Source: JAANXG01 sp049583715 (GTDB lineage Bacteria; Pseudomonadota; Gammaproteobacteria; Arenicellales; JAANXG01). Taken from it: a stretch of 64,000 nt of DNA. A program made the position numbers and the translations under genes. Shown piece after piece: positions 25,858 to 34,734 of the stretch (the first letter of the stretch is position 1; the number at the start of each line of letters is the position of its first letter). The notes under the pieces are model-generated. The model saw nothing but the letters and a program-made list of their open reading frames with translations, was not told where the DNA came from and did no database searches. The stretch covers positions 1 through 64,000 of the forward strand of contig JBAUWJ010000190.1 in NCBI GenBank assembly GCA_049583715.1, given 5' to 3'.

Positions 25858-26238
25858 CTAGAACGGCAGGGGAATCCTCATCCCGGCTTTTTTCTTAGTG
25901 TTTTTTTTTGAGCCTCGCTTTTTGGACGTCTTCTTCTTGGACGTCTTCTTCTTGGAGGTCTTTTTCTTGCGGCTCACCTTTTTCGCCGCCTTTTTCCTGG
26001 CCTTCTTCCTGGCCTTCTTCTTGGCCTTTTTCCTGGCCTTCTTTTTGGCCTTTTTCTTGCCCTTCTTCCGGGCTTTCTTCTTACTGGCCTTCTTTTTAGC
26101 CTTCTTTTTGGCCTTTTTCTTGGCCTTCTTCTTCGTGGCCTTCTTCTTGGTCTTCTTGGCTACCTTACGAGCCGACTTTTTTCGGGTCGACTTCTTCTTC
26201 GTAGCCTTCTTCTTGGCTCGTTTCTTAGCTGCTGCCAT
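25858..26238 (-). CDS. Lysine-rich histone H1-like protein
   Basis: This 126-residue protein is built almost entirely of lysine with alanine, arginine, serine and threonine, in blocks such as KKKAKKKAKKKAKKK and three tandem KKTSK units (about residues 91-106). It ends with a non-basic tail, AGMRIPLPF. Such eukaryotic H1-tail-like proteins (AlgP, Hc1 and related) bind DNA and compact or regulate the nucleoid. GAGGAG lies eight bases before ATG 26238, and an intrinsic terminator follows the stop, so it is a well-defined single-gene transcript. A run of nine A residues in the coding strand (25901-25909) just before the tail is a possible slippage site. Confidence 0.85.
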   Translation of the reverse strand: MAAAKKRAKKKATKKKSTRKKSARKVAKKTKKKATKKKAKKKAKKKAKKKASKKKARKKGKKKAKKKARKKAKKKARKKARKKAAKKVSRKKKTSKKKTSKKKTSKKRGSKKNTKKKAGMRIPLPF

Positions 26239-26982
26239 GACGCGTCTCCTCGTGTGAGGTTTGGTTGAGTTGAGTTGATTTAATCCACTCGCCGGCCGAC
26301 GCCTGTGAACAGAGTCGTGGTTCGGGAGTCGATCGTGAGTGGGGCTGAAAGAGTAGAGGGTATGAGTCTCCGGTTTCCTGCGTAGAGCAGTAACCGTGTC
26401 CGCCGGCGTCTATGAAGTGCTTCGCCAATGTATCGGCTTTTGTCGCCTGCTGTCTTTGTAGAACGTCCTTGATACCCGTGTCGATTCAATCTTAAACGCA
26501 ATCCGTATTGGATTTGTCGCAGACTATATTCACGTTGGAAGAAATGTCAAGTCAAAAGCAACAACTTTTGCGCAAAAAACAACGGAGCACATCAGCTTCG
26601 TTCAGAGTCCGGAGTCAACACGAAGATCGTTGTCCGAACGAAGAGCATGAAGAATCCTCCCAACGAAGCTCCACGATGAGAGCGTTCCGTCGGTGCGAGA
26701 AACGTTGTCCGAGATTCACGACGTGCCATTAGTGCGTTTTTCACAACGAATTTAGCGACGTTTCCAACCTTTTGTAACATTTGGTCCACGTGTTGCGCGG
26801 TACCACCCTGCAAGCTCGATCAACATCGAGCCGCGTCGCGCTTTCATATGGGATTATTGATGCTCGGCGCGCAATATATAATCTCGAACAATTCCTGCAT
26901 AACCCGGCCGGAGGCCGTTTGACCGGCCGATCCCCGGACAAGCAAGACGCAGCAACCGAGACAACCGAGAACCAACCCAGCC
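26239..26982. other. Long lower-GC intergenic region upstream of two divergent genes
   Basis: This 744-base gap separates the histone H1-like gene (minus) from the HAD gene (plus). It is visibly richer in A and T than the surrounding sequence, especially 26490-26800. A short frame at 26508-26732 has serine/arginine-rich composition and a TTG start and looks spurious. The region probably holds promoters for both genes. A small RNA cannot be excluded, but no clear hairpin plus T-run was found. Confidence 0.5.
26877..26882 (+). promoter_or_regulatory. Consensus -10 box upstream of the HAD phosphatase gene
   Basis: A perfect TATAAT lies about 100 bases before the GTG start of the HAD gene. Possible -35 partners are TTATTG at 17 bases or TTGATG at 14 bases, both weak, so only the -10 is clear. 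Confidence 0.45.
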
Positions 26983-27690
26983 GTGAATCGAATTCGCGCC
27001 ATCACACTGGACCTCGACGATACCCTGTGGCCGATCGGCCCGGTCATTGAGGCCGCCGAGAGCAGACTCTACGACTGGTTGAGCGTGAACTGCCCCCGCG
27101 CGGCCCGGCGCCACGATCTCGAGACGATGAGGGAGCTCCGGGATTCCGTCGTCCGGGACCACGCCGACATCGCCCACGACCTGACGGAGGTTCGGCGGCG
27201 CACCCTGGAGCGCCTGATAGTCGCCGAAGCCGCCTACCCTCACGACTACGTCGATCGGGCCATGGGAGAGTTCCTGCAGCACCGCAACAACGTGGAATTC
27301 TTCCCTGATGCCCTGCCCTTCCTCACCCGCGTCAGCCCAGCCTATCCATTGCTGAGCATCACGAATGGCAACGCCGACCTGGGAAGAATCGGACTGCAAG
27401 GGGTTTTCGTCAGCCAGATTTCCGCGCGCGAGGTAGGAGCGGCCAAACCCGATGCGCGAATGTTCCTGGCCGCCTGCGCTCATCTGAAGCTGGCGCCGGA
27501 GCATATCCTGCATATCGGCGATCATCCGGTCCAGGATATACTCGGCGCCGCGCAGGTCGGGATGAAGACGGTATGGGTCAACCGAAACGGGGCCCCCTGG
27601 GATCAGGAATACAGTGCCGACCATGAGGTCACATCTCTCGAGGAGGTCCTGGACCTTCTGCCGCCGAGCAGTATTGGAGACTCCGAATGA
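26983..27690 (+). CDS. yigB: HAD-family phosphatase, YigB-like
   Basis: This 235-residue protein has HAD motif I ITLDLDDTLWPIGPVI, motif II SITNGNADLGRIG, the motif III Lys in EVGAAKPDARMF and motif IV ILHIGDHPVQDILGAAQVGM. DDTLWP and SITNGN fit the YigB subgroup, which dephosphorylates FMN and sugar phosphates. The start is GTG 26983; no strong ribosome-binding site is seen. The stop overlaps the sohB ATG (ATGA). Confidence 0.85.
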   Translation: MNRIRAITLDLDDTLWPIGPVIEAAESRLYDWLSVNCPRAARRHDLETMRELRDSVVRDHADIAHDLTEVRRRTLERLIVAEAAYPHDYVDRAMGEFLQHRNNVEFFPDALPFLTRVSPAYPLLSITNGNADLGRIGLQGVFVSQISAREVGAAKPDARMFLAACAHLKLAPEHILHIGDHPVQDILGAAQVGMKTVWVNRNGAPWDQEYSADHEVTSLEEVLDLLPPSSIGDSE

Positions 27691-28703
27691 ATCAATTTTT
27701 CATCCAGTATGGCCTGTTCCTCGCCAAGTCACTGACGCTGCTTGCGGTGTTTGCGGCCGTCGCGGCCCTGCTGTCGGCGTTGGCGAAGAGGAACAAGGCA
27801 CCGGAAAAGCTGGAAGTCAGGAATCTGAACCGCAAGTACGACGAGATGCGAGATGCGCTCCGCGCCGAGGTTCTCGCCCCCAAGGAGTGGAAGAAGCTGG
27901 CCAAGATCGAAAAGTCCAAGCGTAAGAAGAGCCGAAAGAAGCCCCCGGACCCGGGCGCCAAGCGCTTGTTCGTGCTCGATTTCCACGGGGACCTCAAGGC
28001 CACCGCCGTGGCCTCACTGAGGGAGGAGATTACCGCCATCCTGACCATCGCCGGAGCCGGAGACGCCGTGCTGCTGCGGCTCGAGAACACGGGCGGCGTT
28101 GTTCACGAGCACGGCCTGGCGGCGTCGCAGGTCAACCGCCTGCGGGACGCCGGAGTCCACGTAACGGTGGCGGTGGACAAGGTCGCCGCCAGCGGCGGCT
28201 ACATGATGGCCTGCGTCGCGGACCGCATCATCGCCGCGCCCTTCGCTGTCCTGGGGTCTATCGGGGTCCTTGCCCAGCTCCCCAACTTCAACGAGCTGCT
28301 CAAGCGGCACGGCGTTGCCTTCGAGCAGCAAACCGCCGGCGAGTACAAGCGCACTGTCACCATGTTCGGGGAGAATACCGACAAGGAGCGTGCGAAGCTC
28401 CGCGAGCAGATCGAGCATACACATGTCCTGTTCAAGACTTTCGTGGCCAAGCACCGGCCGGACCTCGATCTGGAGAAGGCGGCCACCGGAGACATCTGGT
28501 ATGGGAGCGACGCCGTCGACGTCGGATTGGTCGACGAGATCAGGACCAGCGACGACTATCTCCTGCAGGCGAGCCGGGACGTCCAGCTTTATCAGCTCAC
28601 CTACAGCCACCGGAAGTCGCTTTCCGAACGAATGCTGTCGAGCGTCGGCGCCGCTGTGAATCGAACCATCGACTTCGCCCGAAGCAGCCTGGCGGGATGC
28701 TGA
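27687..28703 (+). CDS. sohB: Inner-membrane S49-family protease SohB
   Basis: This 338-residue protein has an N-terminal transmembrane helix (about 8-30), a basic charged stretch (about 37-92, rich in lysine), then the SppA-like domain. LENTGGVVHEHG and KVAASGGYMMACVADRI contain the likely catalytic serine (ASGG), and SIGVLAQLPNFNELLKRHGV and TAGEYKRTVTMFGENTDKER with its lysine are typical of SohB. It is a membrane-bound signal-peptide-peptidase relative. It is coupled to the HAD phosphatase gene by a four-base overlap. Confidence 0.93.
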   Translation: MNQFFIQYGLFLAKSLTLLAVFAAVAALLSALAKRNKAPEKLEVRNLNRKYDEMRDALRAEVLAPKEWKKLAKIEKSKRKKSRKKPPDPGAKRLFVLDFHGDLKATAVASLREEITAILTIAGAGDAVLLRLENTGGVVHEHGLAASQVNRLRDAGVHVTVAVDKVAASGGYMMACVADRIIAAPFAVLGSIGVLAQLPNFNELLKRHGVAFEQQTAGEYKRTVTMFGENTDKERAKLREQIEHTHVLFKTFVAKHRPDLDLEKAATGDIWYGSDAVDVGLVDEIRTSDDYLLQASRDVQLYQLTYSHRKSLSERMLSSVGAAVNRTIDFARSSLAGC

Positions 28704-28821
28704 CCGGCCAGGCCCGGACCGCCTCCCTGCCTTGGTCCGGAGAGGCCGCGCTCCATCGAGCCGCCTGTTCGGACTACTATGGGCGTCGTCGCAGCCGCAT
28801 CACGATGATCCGGGCAGGCTC

Positions 28822-30999
28822 TCAGCGCGGCACCGTATCGGTGTCCGTTGCTTCGTCGTCGGCCTTGCTCTGGGTGATTCCCTCACCCCGGTTCTCTCCC
28901 TGGGTGACCCCCTGGCTCATCCCCTGCGTCATGAGCTGGCGGTGCCGCAGCCGGATGAGGTCGACGAGAATGTTGGCCGCTTCCCGCTGCTTGATGCGGC
29001 GGGCGTCGGAGATATACGTGGGATCGGCACTGCTCTCCTGCTCGCTCAGCTCGTCCAGGCTCGACAAAGGCTTTTCGCCGATCGTCCTGCGATAGATGTT
29101 CAGCCGGTTGAGCTGCTGGTTGTCGATCTCATCCATAGTCCTCTTGCGCACTGAGCGCTCGAGGCTGAATTCCTTCTGCTCTTCCAGCTTGCTCGCTGCC
29201 ACGGCCTCGCTGCGAAGGTAGGCGAAGCCGGGGTCGTGGCGTACCCGCCGCCGGTGCAGCTCCCTCAGCGCGGAAATGTCGAGAGGACCGAGTCCGGACA
29301 CCTTGTACTCGGCAGGCTTGATGGACTCCCAGGGCAGGGCGTTGTCGAATGCCCTCTCTCCCTGTTTGTCGCTGTCAATCGACGTCGGGTACATGATGTC
29401 CGGGGTGACGCCGCGCAACTGCGTGCTGTCTCCATCGACCCGGAAGAACTTGGCTATGGTGTATTTCAGCTTGCCCAGCTCCGGGCCGTCGCCGAGGTTC
29501 TCCACCCTCTGGACGGTACCCTTACCGTACGTGGGGTCGCCGATGATGAGACCGCGCCCGTAGTCCTGGATCGCCCCCGCGAAGATCTCGGAGGCCGACG
29601 CACTGTACTTGTCCACCAGTACCGCCAGCGGACCCGAATAGACGATCTTCGGATCGGGATCGCGGCTGACGCTGACGCGGCCGAGGGAATCGCGCACCTG
29701 CACGACGGGCCCCTGCGTGATGAACAGACCCGTCAGCTCGATGGCCTCGGGGAGCGAGCCGCCGCTGTCGCCGAGCAGGTCCACCACCACGCCGTCGATC
29801 CGTTCCTTACTCAACTCGTGCAGAATGTTACGCACGTCCCGGGTCGTGCTCCGGAAGTTCTTGTCGCCGCGGGCCCGGGCCTCCAGATTCGAGTAGAAGG
29901 TCGGGACCCGGATCACGGCGATGCGGCGCACACCCCCGGGTGTGGGGATCTCGTAGATCCTCTTGTGAGCCGCCCGCCCTTCCAGCTTCACTTTGTCCCG
30001 AACCAGGCGGATCTCGTGGGTCGGGCCGCCGAGCGGCTCGTTCTCCCGCAGGACATCCAGCCTCACGACGCTCCCCTTCGGGCCCCGGATCAGATCCACG
30101 ACGTCAGCCAGACGCCAGCCGTTGACATCGACCATGTCCCCATCGCCCTGGGCGACGCCGGTGATGCGGTCTCCCGCGAAGACCTTGTGGCTCAGCGCGG
30201 CCGGCGCACCGGGGATGACGCGCTTTATGACCGTCTCGCCGTCCTCCGACTGCAGCGCCGCCCCGATGCCCTCCAGGCTGAGGCTCATGCTGATACTGAA
30301 GTTGTCCGAGGCGCGCCGCGCCAGATAGCTGGTATGCGGCTCGATGGAGCCGGCGTAGGCGTTGATGAAGGTCTGGAATACATCCTCCCGATCGAGCTGG
30401 CGGATACGCCGGTCGATGCCTTCGTAGCGCTCACGCAGCTTCTTGACGATCTCGGCGTCCTTCTTGCCGGACAAGGACAGTATCAACCAGTCATTCTTGA
30501 CCCGCTTGCGCCAGATCTCGTCCAGCTCGGCCCGGTTCTTCGCCCAGGGTGCATCGCTGCGGTCCAGCCTCACCGTCTCGTCGATCGAGAAATCGAAACC
30601 CTTGTCGAGCAGCGACAGGGCATACCGGACCCGCTCGCCGACGCGCTCGCGCACCCTCTTGAAGATCTCGTAGGCCGGGGAGAGATCGGCCTTGTCTATG
30701 GCATCGTCCAGCTTGTCCCTGTACTTGGAGAACTCCGCAACGTCGGACGCGAGCAGATAGCTGCGGTTCCCGTCCAGGGCCTTGAGGTACCGGTCGAAGA
30801 TCTGTTCAGACAGCTTGTCGTCGAGCCGCACGTTCCGGTAATGGAAGCGGTCGATGAAGTAGTGGATGAGCTTCGTGGCCCGCTGCTGGTCGGCGGTGGG
30901 ATGCAGGTCCGCCAGATCGACGACCGTGGGACTTGCGAGCACGCAAGGGGCGCTCGCGATCATCAAGAGGATGAGTACCTGTCTGATAAGTTTCGTCAT
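28822..30999 (-). CDS. prc: Carboxy-terminal processing protease (tail-specific protease)
   Basis: This 725-residue periplasmic protease starts with a signal peptide (LIRQVLILLMIASAPCVLA). The N-terminal helical domain (FHYRNVRLDDKLSEQIFDRYLKALDGNR) is typical of Prc. A PDZ domain (about 250-330) and the S41 catalytic core follow, with VLVDKYSASASEIFAGA and GDPTYGKGTVQ supplying the Ser/Lys dyad. Prc trims C-termini such as that of FtsI and degrades lytic transglycosylases and tagged proteins. It converges on sohB with a 118-base gap and is divergent from the FAD protein gene. Confidence 0.95.
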   Translation of the reverse strand: MTKLIRQVLILLMIASAPCVLASPTVVDLADLHPTADQQRATKLIHYFIDRFHYRNVRLDDKLSEQIFDRYLKALDGNRSYLLASDVAEFSKYRDKLDDAIDKADLSPAYEIFKRVRERVGERVRYALSLLDKGFDFSIDETVRLDRSDAPWAKNRAELDEIWRKRVKNDWLILSLSGKKDAEIVKKLRERYEGIDRRIRQLDREDVFQTFINAYAGSIEPHTSYLARRASDNFSISMSLSLEGIGAALQSEDGETVIKRVIPGAPAALSHKVFAGDRITGVAQGDGDMVDVNGWRLADVVDLIRGPKGSVVRLDVLRENEPLGGPTHEIRLVRDKVKLEGRAAHKRIYEIPTPGGVRRIAVIRVPTFYSNLEARARGDKNFRSTTRDVRNILHELSKERIDGVVVDLLGDSGGSLPEAIELTGLFITQGPVVQVRDSLGRVSVSRDPDPKIVYSGPLAVLVDKYSASASEIFAGAIQDYGRGLIIGDPTYGKGTVQRVENLGDGPELGKLKYTIAKFFRVDGDSTQLRGVTPDIMYPTSIDSDKQGERAFDNALPWESIKPAEYKVSGLGPLDISALRELHRRRVRHDPGFAYLRSEAVAASKLEEQKEFSLERSVRKRTMDEIDNQQLNRLNIYRRTIGEKPLSSLDELSEQESSADPTYISDARRIKQREAANILVDLIRLRHRQLMTQGMSQGVTQGENRGEGITQSKADDEATDTDTVPR

Positions 31000-31172
31000 G
31001 CCCTAGAAAGCCTTGTGGCGGGTGGCCCCCGCATCGGAATCGGCGCTTGTTGGAATTCGCCCCGTACTCACATCATTATGCACAAGCATAGTACACTTCG
31101 CGAGCAAACCGAATCGTCCGGCGCCCCCACGGAACGACCTCCCGACCGCCGCCCGGGCGCGACCGCAGCACC

Positions 31173-32522
31173 ATGAATAATTCCACGATGGCATCATATC
31201 CTGAAAAAAAGCAAAGGATTTCCGACCAGTTCAAGGGTACCGCGGGCGAATTGCGGCTGGCGAAGGACACGTCGAACCTGTTTCGGGACCGCGCGCAGCA
31301 CAAGGCAGCCCGGCTGGACGTGCGCGATTTCAATGAAGTCCTCGAGGTAGACGCCGATCAGGGCTGGGTCGAGGTGGAGGGCATGACCCCCTACGCCAAG
31401 CTCGCGGACGCCACCCTGGCGCGCGGCGCGATGCCCTGCGTCGTACCCCAGCTTCGGAGCATTACGATCGGCGGAGCCGTCGCCGGGGTCGGAATCGAGT
31501 CGACCTCCTTCCGCTACGGCCTGGTACACGAGACCATCCTGGAGATGGACGTCCTGACGGGCACCGGAGACGTCCTGACCTGCACCCCGGACAACGAGCA
31601 CAAGGACCTGTTCTTCGGTCTGCCCAACTCCTACGGCACCCTCGGCTACGTGCTGAAGCTCAAGACCAGGACCATCCCCGTACGTCCCTACGTGCGCCTC
31701 GAGCACGTGCATTTCCCGGACGCGCGCTCGTATTTCGAGCGCCTCGGCGAGCTCTGCGGTGATGAGAATATCGACTTCCTGGACGGCACGGTGTTCGAGC
31801 CCGGGCAGTTCTACATCACGGTGGGGCGATTCACCGACCACGCACCCTACCTCAGCGACTATACCTACAAGGACATCTATTACCGCTCCATCCCGGAGCG
31901 CCGCGAGGACTACCTCACGACCCACGACTATATCTGGCGCTGGGACACGGACTGGTTCTGGTGCTCGAAGAACGTGGGGGCCCAGAATCCGTTGCTGCGC
32001 CGGCTGTTCGGACGGAAGCGCCTGAATTCGGTCTTCTACACGAAGCTCATGCGCTGGAACGCGCGCTGGGGACTCACGGGCTGGGCGAATCGCTTCCGCG
32101 GCATCCGCACGGAATCCGTCATCCAGGACATCGACATCCCGCTGGAGCGCTGCCCCGAGTACTACGAGTTCTTCGACCGGGAAATCGGCATCCGACCCGT
32201 GTGGATCTGCCCCATCGGGGTGTATGACCGCCGGGCGCACTTCCCTCTGTATCCGCTGGATCCGGAACGACGGTACGTCAATTTCGGGCACTGGGACGTG
32301 GTCCGAACGCGCCGACGCCGCCCCGAAGGCCATTTCAACCGCCTGGTGGAGAAGAAAACAGCCGAGCTCGGCGGAATCAAGTCGCTCTATTCGGATTCTT
32401 TCTACCCCGAAGACGAGTTCTGGGCCAACTATAACCAAAGCGCCTACCGCTCGTTGAAAGCGAAATACGATCCCAATGGACAACTCAAGGATCTTTATCG
32501 AAAATGCGTGCTGAGGGAGTGA
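31173..32522 (+). CDS. FAD-binding oxidoreductase, DHCR24-like
   Basis: This 449-residue protein has an FAD-binding type 4 (PCMH) domain: VEVEGMTPYAKLADATL, VVPQLRSITIGGAVAGVGIESTSFRYGLVHE, VLTGTGDVLTC and GTLGYVLKLKTRTIPV. The C-terminal half (YTYKDIYYRSIPERREDYLT, DTDWFWCSKNVGAQNP) resembles eukaryotic delta(24)-sterol reductase and bacterial proteins of unknown substrate. It may reduce or oxidise a lipid or isoprenoid double bond, which is inference. The start ATG 31173 is kept, with ATG 31188 as an alternative. No sterol or hopanoid genes are nearby. It is divergent from prc. Confidence 0.82.
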   Translation: MNNSTMASYPEKKQRISDQFKGTAGELRLAKDTSNLFRDRAQHKAARLDVRDFNEVLEVDADQGWVEVEGMTPYAKLADATLARGAMPCVVPQLRSITIGGAVAGVGIESTSFRYGLVHETILEMDVLTGTGDVLTCTPDNEHKDLFFGLPNSYGTLGYVLKLKTRTIPVRPYVRLEHVHFPDARSYFERLGELCGDENIDFLDGTVFEPGQFYITVGRFTDHAPYLSDYTYKDIYYRSIPERREDYLTTHDYIWRWDTDWFWCSKNVGAQNPLLRRLFGRKRLNSVFYTKLMRWNARWGLTGWANRFRGIRTESVIQDIDIPLERCPEYYEFFDREIGIRPVWICPIGVYDRRAHFPLYPLDPERRYVNFGHWDVVRTRRRRPEGHFNRLVEKKTAELGGIKSLYSDSFYPEDEFWANYNQSAYRSLKAKYDPNGQLKDLYRKCVLRE

Positions 32523-32558
32523 CACCGCCCGGCGGCGTCCGGGTCCGGAGGTTTTGAA

Positions 32559-33047
32559 ATGTTGAAGCGATCTCTTGTTCTGTTACTGGGCCTCGCGCTG
32601 GCGGCCCCGGCCATGGCCGGGGGCTACGGCGGGCACTACTATGGCCACCGCTACGGCGGGCATTCCCACTATGGGCATCATGGCGGCGACGCCGGCGGTG
32701 CGCTGGTTGCCGGTCTGGTGTTCGGTGGTCTGCTCGGCTACCTGATCAGCGAGGACCAGCACTACCAGCAGGACGTCTACTGGGACAATCCCGACCGCGT
32801 CTATTACTACGAGCCCGCGTATGACTACGGCTATCGCAGATACGTGCGCGTTGTGCCGGTGCCCGTGCCTGCCCAAACGGCGGTCGTCGACCCGGAGTTC
32901 GCCGGACAGAATTGCCAGATGACCCGCGAGTACACTACGACCATCGAGGTCGACGGCAAGAAGCACGACGCCTACGGCACGAAGTGCCTGACCGCCGACG
33001 GCTCCTGGATCCTGGGGCGCCCCAAGCTCGTCCCCGACTTCAACTAG
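32559..33047 (+). CDS. Exported glycine/tyrosine-rich protein with C-terminal surface-antigen-like domain
   Basis: This 162-residue protein has a clear signal peptide (LKRSLVLLLGLALAAPAMA). A glycine/histidine/tyrosine-rich stretch follows (about 20-48, HYYGHRYGGHSHYGHHGG), then a hydrophobic glycine-zipper-like segment (about 47-63), and a C-terminal domain with CQMTREYTTTIEVDGKKHDA and GTKCLTADGSWIL. That last domain resembles the RT0821/Lpp0805 17-kDa surface antigen family, with two conserved cysteines. Histidine richness suggests metal binding, which is inference. An AGGAG-like GGAGG lies near 32547. Confidence 0.75.
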   Translation: MLKRSLVLLLGLALAAPAMAGGYGGHYYGHRYGGHSHYGHHGGDAGGALVAGLVFGGLLGYLISEDQHYQQDVYWDNPDRVYYYEPAYDYGYRRYVRVVPVPVPAQTAVVDPEFAGQNCQMTREYTTTIEVDGKKHDAYGTKCLTADGSWILGRPKLVPDFN

Positions 33048-33068
33048 CGCGCGGGACCGCGCGGCGGC

Positions 33069-33467
33069 GTGCCCCCGCCAACGCGGCGTGTGACACGGTC
33101 CAGGCCGCCCGTCGTGGCGCCGGAGAATCGGTCCGCCTATGAGAAGATCTGGGAGACCGTTGCCCGTATCCCCTACGGCCGGGTCGCCACCTACGGCCAG
33201 ATCGCCCGTCTCGCGGGTCTCGGCAAACGCGCGCGGCTCGTCGGCTACGCCCTGCATCGAACGCCGGAGCATTGCGAGATTCCGTGGCATCGCGTCATCA
33301 ATGCCGGGGGCAGGATCTCCTTCCCGCCCGGAAGCGACTCCTACCGCAGGCAGCGCGACAGACTGATCGCGGAGAACATCCCGCTGGTGGGTGAGCGGGT
33401 CGATCTGCGGCGATATCGCTGGCGGCCGGGGATCGAAGATGCTCCCGAAGGGTACTTCGAAAGCTGA
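33069..33467 (+). CDS. atl: Alkyltransferase-like protein (Atl, MGMT DNA-binding homologue)
   Basis: This 132-residue protein matches the DNA-binding domain of O6-alkylguanine-DNA alkyltransferase: YEKIWETVARIPYGRVATYG and RLVGYALHRTPE. The active-site PCHR is replaced by PWHRV (Trp73), so it cannot accept alkyl groups. Such Atl proteins bind O6-alkylguanine and flag it for nucleotide excision repair by UvrA. The first 20 residues are basic and proline-rich; a GTG at 33114 is an alternative start. It follows the exported protein gene closely on the same strand. Confidence 0.87.
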   Translation: MPPPTRRVTRSRPPVVAPENRSAYEKIWETVARIPYGRVATYGQIARLAGLGKRARLVGYALHRTPEHCEIPWHRVINAGGRISFPPGSDSYRRQRDRLIAENIPLVGERVDLRRYRWRPGIEDAPEGYFES

Positions 33468-33528
33468 GCTCCGGCGTGGTCGTGTAGAATGGACCGCCCG
33501 CAAAGAACAAACCTCGGATCGCACGTCC

Positions 33529-34416
33529 ATGAAAGTCGCAACTTGCCGATACAAGAATCAGGAGCACCTCGCCATAGTACGCAACGGCGCCGCGATGCTC
33601 CCGGCCCTCGTGTCCAGATATCCCGGCTTCGCCGATGCACTGTCCTTCATTCGCGATTACCGCAAGTCTCGCGAGCTGCTGGCGGGTCTGCAGGAGTCGG
33701 AGAAAGACCGGGCGACGGTGATGATGGACGACCTTACCCTGCTCGCGCCCATTCCGCGCCCCACCAAGAACGTCATGTGTCTCGGCTGGAACTATTCGGA
33801 GCATGTGCGCGAGTCGTCCAGTGTCAGAAAAGAGGAAGCCGGGCTGCCGGAGCACCCCATTGTCTTCACCAAGAATGTCACAAGCGTGACGGGTCCGGGC
33901 AGCACGATACCCTGTGATGCGGCCGTCACGGAGCAGCTCGACTGGGAAGCAGAGCTCGGCGTGATCATCGGCAAATCCGGCCGGGCAATCACCGCCGCGG
34001 ACGCCATGGGCCACGTATTCGGCTACACGGTCATCAACGACGTGTCGGCGCGGGATCTTCAGTTTCAGCACAAACAGTGGTTCATCGGCAAGAGCCTCGA
34101 CGGCGCCTGTCCCATGGGCCCCTGGATCGTGACGGCGGACGAGATCGCCGACCCGCACGCACTGGCCATCCGCTGCGACGTGAACGGCGTTCGCAAGCAG
34201 GATTCCACCACCGCCAACATGATCTTCAAGATCCCCGCGATCATCGCCACCCTTTCCCTCGGCATGTCGCTGGAGCCCGGCGACGTGATCGCCACCGGCA
34301 CCCCGGAGGGCGTCGGCTTTGCCAGGACCCCGCCCGAGTTCCTCAAGCCCGGCGACGAGGTCGTTTGCGAGGTCGAGGGGGTCGGCAGCCTGCGGAATAC
34401 CATCGGCGGGAAGTAA
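33529..34416 (+). CDS. Fumarylacetoacetate hydrolase family protein
   Basis: This 295-residue protein carries the FAH core. Segments are NVMCLGWNYSEHVRES, PIVFTKNVTSVTGPG, DWEAELGVIIGKSGR (acidic metal ligands), GYTVINDVSARDLQ, KSLDGACPMGPWIV and PGDVIATGTPEGVGFARTPP. Family members cleave or decarboxylate beta-keto acids in aromatic degradation, and this subgroup includes acylpyruvases and 2-hydroxyhepta-diene-dioate isomerases. The substrate cannot be assigned. ATG 33529 fits the family N-terminus (MKVATCRY); the frame extends upstream without homology. The 620-base gap that follows holds repeats only. Confidence 0.88.
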   Translation: MKVATCRYKNQEHLAIVRNGAAMLPALVSRYPGFADALSFIRDYRKSRELLAGLQESEKDRATVMMDDLTLLAPIPRPTKNVMCLGWNYSEHVRESSSVRKEEAGLPEHPIVFTKNVTSVTGPGSTIPCDAAVTEQLDWEAELGVIIGKSGRAITAADAMGHVFGYTVINDVSARDLQFQHKQWFIGKSLDGACPMGPWIVTADEIADPHALAIRCDVNGVRKQDSTTANMIFKIPAIIATLSLGMSLEPGDVIATGTPEGVGFARTPPEFLKPGDEVVCEVEGVGSLRNTIGGK

Positions 34417-34642
34417 CCCGCATCGCACAAACTCGCGACGTATCCGGAGGATCATCGGGGACGCAATTCGTGGACGGCGTAGTCGACAGCGGTATGTAGA
34501 GCATGGGGTGGTTCGGGTCCTTGTCGACAGGCATCCGGTACCTTGGACGCTGTGCTTGTCCTCTCTGGTCGAATAACCCAAGCGACCGCGCCGCTCACCC
34601 CTCATCCTGTGCTTCTCGACTGGCGTTCCCGACTTCGTCCTG

Positions 34643-34667
34643 CCTCCTCCATCCCTGGAGTCGTCCC
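34643..34667 (+). repeat. 25-base sequence shared with 48438-48462
   Basis: The 25 bases starting cctcctccatccctggag are identical to 48438-48462 on the same strand. Both lie in gene-free, repeat-rich intergenic DNA. It is probably a module of a larger dispersed repeat. Confidence 0.75.
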
Positions 34668-34734
34668 TCGATGGAAGAAGAAACCTATGGCCCCGTGTTG
34701 GGGGTACGTGAGAGAAATCGGGGTCCGTGCTCCA

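Noticed and set aside
25898..26257. A plus-strand frame of almost pure Phe, Leu and Ala.
   Set aside because: It is the complement of the lysine-rich gene. Only the minus-strand frame has a ribosome-binding site and a matching terminator.
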